This document shows, piece by piece, positions 35,692 through 42,986 of a stretch of 64,000 bases of DNA; position 1 is the first letter of the stretch; every line of letters starts with the position of its first letter. Source of the DNA: JABDKJ01 sp964609215 (GTDB lineage Bacteria > Bacteroidota > Bacteroidia > Flavobacteriales_D > JABDKJ01); assembly GCA_964609215.1 (NCBI GenBank), contig CAZSQZ010000004.1, positions 186,001-250,000 on the forward strand, read 5' to 3'. The notes below the pieces were generated by a model. It did not search any database. It had not been told where the DNA came from and worked only from the letters and a program-made list of their open reading frames with translations. Made by a program: the position numbers and the translations under genes.

Positions 35692-38600
35692 ATGGAGAAA
35701 AACTTTTTAAAATATTTTATTTTGCTCTTTATTTTGGCCTCTTATAACCATGCCAATAGCCAAGCAAATATTTCCTATACCAACGCAACAAATGCCATCT
35801 CATCTCTAACCTCTGGCAACCTCAACACCCTTAACCCAAATTTCGTTGGAGGCGTTCAACAATTAGGAATTGTTGACGCCACCAACACCAATCTAGGTTT
35901 TGGGCAAGGAATAATCCTAGCTACAGGAGATTGTTTAATGTCAGCAAACTCTCCTGGAAATTCAGATGATAGTTCCAGTGAAGGTTTTCTTCTAAGCGGT
36001 ACAGATCCTGACCTAGAAATTATTTCCAACTCAATAGTTTTTGATGCTGCCATTTTAGAATTTGATTTCATTGCAACAAGCACGCAGGCTAGTATTCAGT
36101 TCGTATTCGCTTCTGAAGAATATAATGAGTATGTATGTGGAGCCGTAAATGATGCTTTCGGAATTTTCTTGAGTGGTCCAGGCTACAACGGCCCTTTTAG
36201 TAATAATGCAGAAAATGTAGCCAACATTCCAGGAACGCTAACCCCAGTAAGCATTAATACCATAAACAATGGCAATGTAGGGCAAGCTGGAGTTCTAGAC
36301 AATTGCCAAAGCTCATATTCAGATTGGAATCAATACACTTCTTATTTTGTTGATAATTCAGCTCTAAGCACAAACCCTGCAATAATTGAGTATGATGGAT
36401 TTACAGTTCCAATTACTGCAGAATTTGCTCTTCAATGCGGTGAAACTTATCATATTAAAATAGCCATAGGAGATGGCGGAGATCCTGTTTACGATTCTGC
36501 AGTTTTTCTCTTGGCAGAAGGTCTGAATACTGCACAAATCAACTTAATAGAAACGGATAGCACACAAATATGCTATGGTACTTCAACCATTTTAAATACT
36601 GCCATTTCAGGAAATGCTACTTGGTCTCCTGCAATAGGTTTAGACGACCCAAATAGTGCAAATCCAGTTGCTAATCCTCTGAATGATACCTGGTACACTG
36701 TCAGTTCAAATGCATGTGGCATTAGTATGACGGATAGTATTTTTGTTGATGTAAGCGATATCATTGAAACAGTAAATTTCGTCTCTATATGTGAAGGAGA
36801 AAGCTATACAGAAGGAAATTCTGTGTATACCAACTTTGGAATTTATGAAAACACATATCCTTCTGCCGGTGGATGCGATTCTTTAGTTACTACATATCTA
36901 TCTATAATCCCTACAGTAGAAACCACTTTTATTGCCAACATCTGTCAGGGTGAGACTTATACAGAAGGTTCATCTGTTTATACTGAATCTGGAACTTATC
37001 AAGATTATTATCAAAATAGTAATGGTTGTGACTCTATTGTTACTACCATTTTAAATGTCACAGCTTCTCCTATCACCACCATCAATGAAACAATTTGTTT
37101 TGGGGACAGCTATCAGGAAGGAAGTTTCAGCTATAATCTTTCTGGCACATACACCAATATGTATCAAGCAGCTAACGGATGTGACTCCACAGTTATTTTA
37201 AATTTAGTAGTTCTTCCAGAAATAGCAATAAGTCTAACTTCTATTATATGTGAGGGCGAAGTTTTTGAGTTTGGAAATGAAACGTATACAGAAAGTGGAG
37301 CATACTCTCAAAACTACAGTACGGTCAACGGTTGCGATTCTACCGTATATATTTCTTTAATTGTTAATCCTGTTATTCAGACCACCAACGAAGTCGAGAT
37401 TTGCCTGGGCGGAACTTATACTGAAGGAAACTCTATCTATTCAGATCAAGGAGTATATGAAGATTATTATACCGCGATAAATGGATGTGATTCTATTGTG
37501 ACGACTATTCTAGAATTAACTGACTACTATACCACTACAAACAATATTACCATTTGTGAAGGAGAGTCTTATACTGAAGGCACTAGTATTTACAGTCAAT
37601 CTGGAACCTATGAAGACCTCTATCAAACCAACCAAGGTTGTGACTCGCTTGTTACTACCATTTTAACAACGGTTGAAGCTGCGGACATTACAAATGAGAT
37701 CAATATTTGCGAAGGACAATCTTATCAAGTGGGAAGCTCCATATATACAGAGTCAGGCTCCTATTCCAATTTATTTCAAAGCTCAGTGGGTTGCGACTCA
37801 ATAGTAAACACTTACCTATCCGTAAATGATGTTTATGAACTATCTTTTGAAGTAAACTTATGCGTAGGCGAGGACTACACTATTGGAAATAATATCTATA
37901 CTGAAAGTGGGGTTTATGAAAATATCTTGCAGACCGCAATGGGTTGCGATTCGGTTATAATTACCCATTTAAATTTTCAATCCACCTCAGCAAGTGACAA
38001 TAACTTAACAGTGTGTGAAGGAGATTCTATAGAGGTGGAGGGAGTGTTTTATTCAAATAATAGTGAGTTTGATCTGAACTTGCAAAGCGCAAATGGCTGC
38101 GATTCTGTTGTACATTATTCAATAGAAGTTATTAGTAATGAAACAACTTCATACTCAGAACAAATCTGTCCTTTTGAATCATTTGAATTGGATTTATCTG
38201 ATTATGAAAATGTAAACATTGAAGGAAGTCCTAGTTACAATGAAGGTATTTATTCTTTTTATGAAGAAGGCATTTATACCTATTCTGTTCAAACGGAAAA
38301 CTGTCAGAGTACTGGAACTATCGAAATTGAAAGCATTCCATTTTATGAATCGAGAAGTGAAGAAATTAGAATATGCGATGGAGATGAAATTGTTTTAGAG
38401 GTTGAATATCCTGAGATTCCATTCTCCTGGAATGTATCCGGTCAGGAAAACGAGCTCTATGTTAATTCCAGCGGTCATTACGTTGTAAACTATGATTATG
38501 CTTGTGGTGAATTTTATGAGGAGTACACTGTAAACTCAGAAGAATGTAATTGCGAAATATTTATCCCTAATGCTTTTACACCGGATGCTGACGGTATTAA

Positions 38601-38829
38601 TGAAACCTGGTCACCTGTCCCAAGTTGTGACTTAGTGCACTATGAATTGACTATTTTTGATCGTTGGGGTCAAGAAATTTTCTCGGTAGACGATATTGAA
38701 ATTCCATTTAATGGCGGGGCTGGGGATTATTACCATCAAAGCGGAGTCTATGTTTATAAGCTAAGCTATAAATTTAGTTCTGACGCAACAAATAGAGTAA
38801 AGAAAGGACACATTACTCTTGTGCGCTAG
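35692..38829 (+). CDS. Choice-of-anchor L domain protein with nine 51-residue repeats and T9SS type B sorting domain
   Basis: From the ATG at 35692 the product has 1045 residues with a signal peptide (MEKNFLKYFILLFILASYNHANSQ). Residues ~25-280 match the choice-of-anchor L domain (GFGQGIILATGDC, ILEFDFIATSTQASIQFVFASEEYNEYV, DAFGIFLSGPG, YHIKIAIGDGGDPVYDSAVFL). Residues ~356-815 are nine tandem repeats with consensus ICEGExYTEGxSxYxxSGxYxxxYQxxxGCDSIV, two cysteines each. The C-terminus (IPNAFTPDADGINETW, LTIFDRWGQEIF, GVYVYKLSYKF, KKGHITLVR) is the gliding motility-associated (type B) sorting domain. It is a long stalk-like surface protein, possibly an adhesin; this role is inferred. Confidence 0.92.
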   Translation: MEKNFLKYFILLFILASYNHANSQANISYTNATNAISSLTSGNLNTLNPNFVGGVQQLGIVDATNTNLGFGQGIILATGDCLMSANSPGNSDDSSSEGFLLSGTDPDLEIISNSIVFDAAILEFDFIATSTQASIQFVFASEEYNEYVCGAVNDAFGIFLSGPGYNGPFSNNAENVANIPGTLTPVSINTINNGNVGQAGVLDNCQSSYSDWNQYTSYFVDNSALSTNPAIIEYDGFTVPITAEFALQCGETYHIKIAIGDGGDPVYDSAVFLLAEGLNTAQINLIETDSTQICYGTSTILNTAISGNATWSPAIGLDDPNSANPVANPLNDTWYTVSSNACGISMTDSIFVDVSDIIETVNFVSICEGESYTEGNSVYTNFGIYENTYPSAGGCDSLVTTYLSIIPTVETTFIANICQGETYTEGSSVYTESGTYQDYYQNSNGCDSIVTTILNVTASPITTINETICFGDSYQEGSFSYNLSGTYTNMYQAANGCDSTVILNLVVLPEIAISLTSIICEGEVFEFGNETYTESGAYSQNYSTVNGCDSTVYISLIVNPVIQTTNEVEICLGGTYTEGNSIYSDQGVYEDYYTAINGCDSIVTTILELTDYYTTTNNITICEGESYTEGTSIYSQSGTYEDLYQTNQGCDSLVTTILTTVEAADITNEINICEGQSYQVGSSIYTESGSYSNLFQSSVGCDSIVNTYLSVNDVYELSFEVNLCVGEDYTIGNNIYTESGVYENILQTAMGCDSVIITHLNFQSTSASDNNLTVCEGDSIEVEGVFYSNNSEFDLNLQSANGCDSVVHYSIEVISNETTSYSEQICPFESFELDLSDYENVNIEGSPSYNEGIYSFYEEGIYTYSVQTENCQSTGTIEIESIPFYESRSEEIRICDGDEIVLEVEYPEIPFSWNVSGQENELYVNSSGHYVVNYDYACGEFYEEYTVNSEECNCEIFIPNAFTPDADGINETWSPVPSCDLVHYELTIFDRWGQEIFSVDDIEIPFNGGAGDYYHQSGVYVYKLSYKFSSDATNRVKKGHITLVR
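36758..38137 (+). repeat. Nine tandem 51-codon repeats inside the choice-of-anchor L gene
   Basis: Nine consecutive units of about 153 bp each encode ICxGxxYxxGxxxYxxSGxYxxxxQxxxGCDSxV. Units 1, 2, 5 and 6 are the most alike; unit 9 is degenerate, and a tenth more divergent unit may follow. The two cysteines per unit lie 32-33 residues apart and could form a disulfide in each unit. Confidence 0.9.
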
Positions 38830-38892
38830 GCTATTCATAAGTCATTGTTAATAGACTCCTTCACTTTTAACATTCATGGTACAATGCTTGGG

Positions 38893-38900
38893 TAATTTTG
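38893..38900 (+). promoter_or_regulatory. -7 box of the 38915 OmpA gene (TAATTTTG)
   Basis: A perfect TAnnTTTG fifteen bases before the ATG at 38915; the expected leader is about 8 nt. No clear -33 element is seen. Confidence 0.5.
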
Positions 38901-38914
38901 ATAAAATTACTTGA

Positions 38915-40108
38915 ATGAGATATGCAGTTATTCTTTTTTGGATATTAATCCCTTGTTTGGGTTTATCTCAAATAAAATTCCCAGAAATAAACAAAGCTCC
39001 AGAATATAATTTTGTACCCAATAATGATTTTGAGGTTACCACGGATATTCCATGTTCATGGAATCAAGGTATTGGTAGATTTCAAAGATGGTTTGTAGAC
39101 TGGACAACACCCACAGAAACAACTCCCGATTTAATATCAACTGCTGCTCGGGTAGATTGTTGGTCTCATCCTGCTAAAAACAATGGAAGCAAACAATTTC
39201 CAAGAAGCGGTTCTAATATGATTGGAATGAAACTCTATGGAAAAGGTGGTACGGATACATACTGGCATGAGTACGTTCAAATAAAATTAAAAGAGCCGTT
39301 AAAGAAAGACACTTTGTATTATACAGAGGTCTGGGTGAACATTTCAGCAAAGGCATCTAAGGCAGTCAACAATATTGGAATTGTCGTTCAAGAAGAAGAA
39401 ACAGACACTAGAAACCGTTTACCCTTGTATATAACACCAGTTATTAACTCAGAAAAAATTGTAAAGGCAAAACTATTTGGTTGGAGAAAAATAAGCGGTG
39501 TTTTTAAAGCCCAAGGTGGTGAGGAGTATATAATGCTTGGAAATTTTTATGGAGATGAATTTACTTTGAAAGAGAAAATTCCAGGCAAGACAGATGGGGG
39601 TTACTATTATTTTGATGACGTAATGCTAAGAAGAGCAAGAGCTGGTGAAAGAGTTAGCGCAAAACCCAAAGAAAGTTTGCCTCCTCCACCCAAAGAAGAA
39701 ATTAAACAAGATGAAAGAGTAAGCACTGAAGAAATAGAGTTGAATGAATCTGTATATGAAGTGGGCGCAGTAGTGGAATTGGAAAATATCTTTTTCGAAT
39801 TTGACAAGGCTGAAATTTTACCAGAATCGAAAAAAGAATTACAAGCTCTTGCCGATTTACTCTATGATTATCCTTTTATGGAAATTGAGATTAGCGGGCA
39901 TACAGATAATATTGGGAAAGCAGATTACAACCAAAAATTATCCGAGAAGAGAGCAAAGGCTGTAGTTGATTTTTTGGATAAAGAAGACATAGACATAAAG
40001 CGATTGAGCTTTAAAGGATATGGTTCATCTAAACCCATTGACACCAACGAAACAGAAGAAGGTCAAGCAAATAACAGAAGAGTAGAGTTTTTGATTTTAA
40101 AGAATTAG
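38915..40108 (+). CDS. OmpA-family outer-membrane protein with PSFE-type N-terminal domain (copy 4)
   Basis: The 397-residue protein has a signal peptide (MRYAVILFWILIPCLGLSQ). Residues ~25-245 are a divergent version of the N-terminal domain of the 19120-22653 cluster (FVPNNDFEVTTDIPCSW, GSNMIGMKLYGKGG, YVQIKLKEPLKKDTLYYTEVWVNIS, GGEEYIMLGNF, YYYFDDVMLRR). A proline- and glutamate-rich linker (SLPPPPKEE) follows. The OmpA domain is canonical (ENIFFEFDKAEILPES, ISGHTDNIGKADYNQKLSEKRAKAVVDFL, NNRRVEFLIL). It is the best preserved OmpA module in the window and likely binds peptidoglycan. Confidence 0.92.
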   Translation: MRYAVILFWILIPCLGLSQIKFPEINKAPEYNFVPNNDFEVTTDIPCSWNQGIGRFQRWFVDWTTPTETTPDLISTAARVDCWSHPAKNNGSKQFPRSGSNMIGMKLYGKGGTDTYWHEYVQIKLKEPLKKDTLYYTEVWVNISAKASKAVNNIGIVVQEEETDTRNRLPLYITPVINSEKIVKAKLFGWRKISGVFKAQGGEEYIMLGNFYGDEFTLKEKIPGKTDGGYYYFDDVMLRRARAGERVSAKPKESLPPPPKEEIKQDERVSTEEIELNESVYEVGAVVELENIFFEFDKAEILPESKKELQALADLLYDYPFMEIEISGHTDNIGKADYNQKLSEKRAKAVVDFLDKEDIDIKRLSFKGYGSSKPIDTNETEEGQANNRRVEFLILKN

Positions 40109-40113
40109 ACCTT

Positions 40114-40235
40114 CATCTCGACTTCGCTCGATGCGCGTTTATTGAACATTCAAGTATGTCCCTACTTCGCTCTATGTGCGGTTAGATAATTAATTAACTC
40201 ATTCAAAAATAAGTGCATCGAGCGTAGCCGAGATG
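40114..40235. repeat. REP-like inverted repeat element
   Basis: A 21-bp unit (40114-40134, CATCTCGACTTCGCTCGATGC) recurs inverted at 40215-40235 with 19 of 21 matches, and a degenerate direct copy (CTACTTCGCTCTATGTGCG) lies between them at 40162-40180. The G+C content is well above the surroundings. It resembles the dispersed TCGACTNCGCTC repeats common between genes in Flavobacteriia. No ORF is inside. It could be a small non-autonomous mobile element or a transcript-end hairpin. Confidence 0.7.
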
Positions 40236-40292
40236 CAAATTATTAAAACACAAATCAACTGCACTGGCATATTGAATCAGGATTTAAAGCAT

Positions 40293-40341
40293 AAAAAAAT
40301 CCACTTATTAAGTATTTTCCAAATGTTACTTAATAAGTGGA
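40293..40341 (-). terminator. Rho-independent terminator of the 40361-41281 gene
   Basis: A perfect 15-bp stem (40300-40314 with 40327-40341) with a 12-nt loop is followed on the minus strand by seven Ts. It lies 20 bp after the stop codon of the 40361 gene. Confidence 0.85.
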
Positions 40342-40360
40342 CTAACAATCTGAGGTGCAA

Positions 40361-41281
40361 TTACTGTTTCTCGAAATCTTCTTTCTTATATACCATCTCA
40401 CCAAAACGTTCAAAGTTAGCTAACCAAGCTGCTGCATTCTTAACATATCTTCCCGTTCCTGCAGTATCCCACTTGTAATACAGTCTAGTAAAACCACCAT
40501 CCAATATGGCTCTCTTTTCATCTTTTTCATACACAGCTGCAACTAAGTTTCCAGCGCTTCCATAAATCAATGGTTCTAAATCTTGATTTGGTGTTATAGT
40601 AGCAATGGTTATTCCCTCGTAGATATTGGCAATTCCCGTGCTGATTAGATGACCATCCATAATTCCACTATTTGAACCTTCATCTCCCATTATTCCAACA
40701 GTAACATCTCCAGTTGTATTACCATTCATTGTTGTACCTAGAATATTTGAAGCTAGGAAATTTGCATCTGAATAATAAGGTTGATTATCTCCCCAGATAT
40801 ACAGACCTTTTCCACTGTCGAAGAAATCTTTGATAACGGCTAAATGCTCATCATTTAATAAACGATTGCTACTTGATATAACCCAAAGCTGACAAGCTTT
40901 TTCCAATTTTTCTCTTAATTCATCTGCTGGTGGTGCAGCATTTAACCATCTAAAAACAGAAAAACCCTTTTCTTTTAAGGCTGCTTCTGGAAGGGAAAAA
41001 TCAAATCCTTCTCCCGTATAAAGATGCAGAACAGCAACTGTATTTCCTTCGAATGCTCCATCCTCAGCCAAATCATATTGATTTCCTTGAGCATTTCCAT
41101 ATTTGTCCCCCGCTACTTCCTCTTGTACTTCAATAATTTCTATTTCTCCATCGTCATTGACGCGTTCCACCTCTTTGGTTTCATATACACGGTTTTGTTT
41201 TGCAACACTATTGTATTGCGCCATTAAACTTTGCCCTGCAAAGGCAAAAACTAAGAATAAACTAACTACTATTTTCTTCAT
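40361..41281 (-). CDS. Secreted GATase1-like (ThuA-like) protein of unknown function
   Basis: I start at the ATG at 41281 (MKKIVVSLFLVFAFAGQSLMAQ, a signal peptide), giving 306 residues; the longer frame to 41419 would overlap the divergent gene. After a charged linker (KEVERVNDDGEIEIIEVQEEV), residues ~75-295 look like a flavodoxin/class I amidotransferase-like fold: VAVLHLYTGEGFDF, LWVISSSNRLLNDEHLAVIKDFFDSGKGLYIWGDNQPY, AILDGGFTRLYYKWDTAGTGRYVKNAAAWLANFE. I see no catalytic Cys of amidotransferases. The ending resembles a conserved tail seen in other bacteria, but I cannot name the family with certainty. Confidence 0.7.
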   Translation of the reverse strand: MKKIVVSLFLVFAFAGQSLMAQYNSVAKQNRVYETKEVERVNDDGEIEIIEVQEEVAGDKYGNAQGNQYDLAEDGAFEGNTVAVLHLYTGEGFDFSLPEAALKEKGFSVFRWLNAAPPADELREKLEKACQLWVISSSNRLLNDEHLAVIKDFFDSGKGLYIWGDNQPYYSDANFLASNILGTTMNGNTTGDVTVGIMGDEGSNSGIMDGHLISTGIANIYEGITIATITPNQDLEPLIYGSAGNLVAAVYEKDEKRAILDGGFTRLYYKWDTAGTGRYVKNAAAWLANFERFGEMVYKKEDFEKQ

Positions 41282-41367
41282 AATTTCTCGATTAAATATT
41301 GATTTGACCGTCTGTACACTTTTGAGATGCAAGGGTTCAGATTTTCCATAAATTTCTTTTTTGACCA

Positions 41368-42003
41368 ATGAAAAGAAATGATCAAATCCGATGGTTTGAA
41401 ATAGTTGCAGCCTTTGCAACAGGCTCGGGAAAATTTCTATTTATGGATTATTTGCAATGGAAACTACCTTTCATTATTTCTGTAATTGCATTTTGGACAT
41501 TTTACCTACTTTATCGAAAAAAAGTAGAAAAGGGAATTCTTAAAAATTGGGGATTTAGAATGGACAATTTCAAGAAAAGTATTTCCATAATTCTTCCATT
41601 CGCCCTGATTTCAATAGGTAGTTTTTTTATTCTAGGTTATCTTAACGAAAGCATCAACTTAAAGTGGTACCTCATTATTCTTGTTATATTCTATCCAATT
41701 TGGGGTGTCTTTCAACATTTTCTAACCATTGCCTTGGTAAGTGGTAATCTTATAGAAATTGAAAAAATTAATATCCCTAAGGTAATTGCTATTGTTATCT
41801 CCTCATCACTATTTGCTTTTATTCATTACCCCGATAAATTCTTGATGGGAGGAACATTTCTTTTAGCTCTATTTTACAATTACATTTACCTAAAAGAAAG
41901 AAATTTATATGCTTTAGGAGTATGTCATGGAGTTCTTGGCACACTCTTTTATTATACCTTGGTAAATAGAGATCCTTTTTTGGAGGTATTCGGAAAATTA
42001 TAA
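41368..42003 (+). CDS. CPBP-like intramembrane protein, catalytic Glu pair apparently absent
   Basis: The 211-residue protein has about six membrane segments. The region IWGVFQHFLTIALVSGNL is where CPBP (CAAX protease/bacteriocin-processing) members carry EExxxR; here it reads FQHFLT. The later motifs survive: FAFIHYP (F-x-x-x-H) and GVCHGVLGTLFYY (H near the C-terminus). It may be a proteolytically inactive CPBP paralogue or a variant with different metal ligands. It is divergent from the GATase-like gene, and 34 bp precede the DUF4126 gene, so they may form an operon. Confidence 0.7.
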   Translation: MKRNDQIRWFEIVAAFATGSGKFLFMDYLQWKLPFIISVIAFWTFYLLYRKKVEKGILKNWGFRMDNFKKSISIILPFALISIGSFFILGYLNESINLKWYLIILVIFYPIWGVFQHFLTIALVSGNLIEIEKINIPKVIAIVISSSLFAFIHYPDKFLMGGTFLLALFYNYIYLKERNLYALGVCHGVLGTLFYYTLVNRDPFLEVFGKL

Positions 42004-42037
42004 TTTGGTAGGATCGAAATAGAATTTTAACAAAACA

Positions 42038-42604
42038 ATGGAATTAGTTTTAAGTATATGTTTGGGAATAGGATTGGCAGCAGCTTGTGGTTTTCGTGTA
42101 TTTATTCCTCTTTTTTTAGCGAGCCTTCTATCCTATTTCGATATGGGCACTTTTGGAATCACAGATAGTTTCGAATGGATTGGTTCATTGCCTGCACTCA
42201 TTACTTTTGGCGTTGCTTCCTTGGTTGAAGTCTTTGCCTATTACATTCCATTCTTGGATAATGCTTTAGATACCATCGCTGTTCCTTTAGCTACCATTTC
42301 AGGCACACTCATTACTCTGAGTACAATGCTAGAGTTTGAACCATTGGTCCAATGGACCATTGCATTGATTGCAGGAGGCGGAATAGCAGGACTTATCAAA
42401 GGTTCTTCAGCTGGAACCCGTTTGGTATCTTCTGGAACAACTGCAGGTCTAGCTAATCCTGTAGTTTCAACTGTAGAAACCACAGCTTCATTAGGAATGA
42501 GTCTGATCGCTTGGTTTTTTCCAATGATTGCCATCTTTTTTGTATTTTTTATTCTTTACATTGTCTATCGTATAATTAAACGATTTAGAAAAAATAAAGC
42601 ATAA
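42038..42604 (+). CDS. DUF4126 membrane protein
   Basis: The 188-residue protein has about five membrane segments and the DUF4126 features MELVLSICLGIGLAAACGFRVFIPLFLASLL and YYIPFLDNALDTIAVPLATISGT. The Gly-rich AGGGIAGLIKGSSAGTRLVSSGTTAGLANPVVSTVE is also family-typical. Function unknown. The stop codon shares one base with the start of the TerB-like gene (TAATG), indicating translational coupling. Confidence 0.9.
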   Translation: MELVLSICLGIGLAAACGFRVFIPLFLASLLSYFDMGTFGITDSFEWIGSLPALITFGVASLVEVFAYYIPFLDNALDTIAVPLATISGTLITLSTMLEFEPLVQWTIALIAGGGIAGLIKGSSAGTRLVSSGTTAGLANPVVSTVETTASLGMSLIAWFFPMIAIFFVFFILYIVYRIIKRFRKNKA

Positions 42605-42984
42605 TGACGCCAGAGGAAAGATTATATGAAAACATGGGCGAGTTACTCTATGTTATTGCAAAAGCAGATGGTGTAATTCAAGATGAGGAATTGGATGTTG
42701 TTAAAGAGATTTTAAAAGATCATAAATGGGCTGAAGAAATCAAATGGTCATTTATTTATGAAGCTTCCCGCGAGCATAGTATTGAAGATATTTATAAAAA
42801 GGTAATTACCTCATGTCATATGCACGGTCCATCTCCTATCTACGCAGAATTTATAGATGCCATGAATAAAGTTGCAGCAGCAAGGAATGGAATAGACAAA
42901 GATGAGCAAGAGAAAATAGATGCTTTTTCTAAGGACTTAATTTCAAGATTTCAGAAAGATATAGATGATATGGAAAGTAGATAA
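42604..42984 (+). CDS. TerB-like (tellurite resistance B family) protein
   Basis: The 126-residue, all-helical acidic protein shows the TerB pattern LLYVIAKADGVIQDEELDVVKEILKD near the N-terminus and a second copy of similar character in the second half (AARNGIDKDEQEKIDAF). TerB-type proteins bind metal ions and associate with membranes; the precise role is unclear. It overlaps the DUF4126 gene by one base and ends two bases before the convergent helicase gene. Confidence 0.8.
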   Translation: MTPEERLYENMGELLYVIAKADGVIQDEELDVVKEILKDHKWAEEIKWSFIYEASREHSIEDIYKKVITSCHMHGPSPIYAEFIDAMNKVAAARNGIDKDEQEKIDAFSKDLISRFQKDIDDMESR

Positions 42985-42986
42985 AT

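Noticed and set aside
35692..38829. The repeat region as a possible non-coding satellite
   Set aside because: The units keep one reading frame with conserved residues at the amino-acid level and diverge at third positions, so it is coding.
40109..40260. The G+C-rich repeats as a possible CRISPR remnant
   Set aside because: Only three copies, in mixed orientation and without equal spacers; an inverted REP-like element explains them better.
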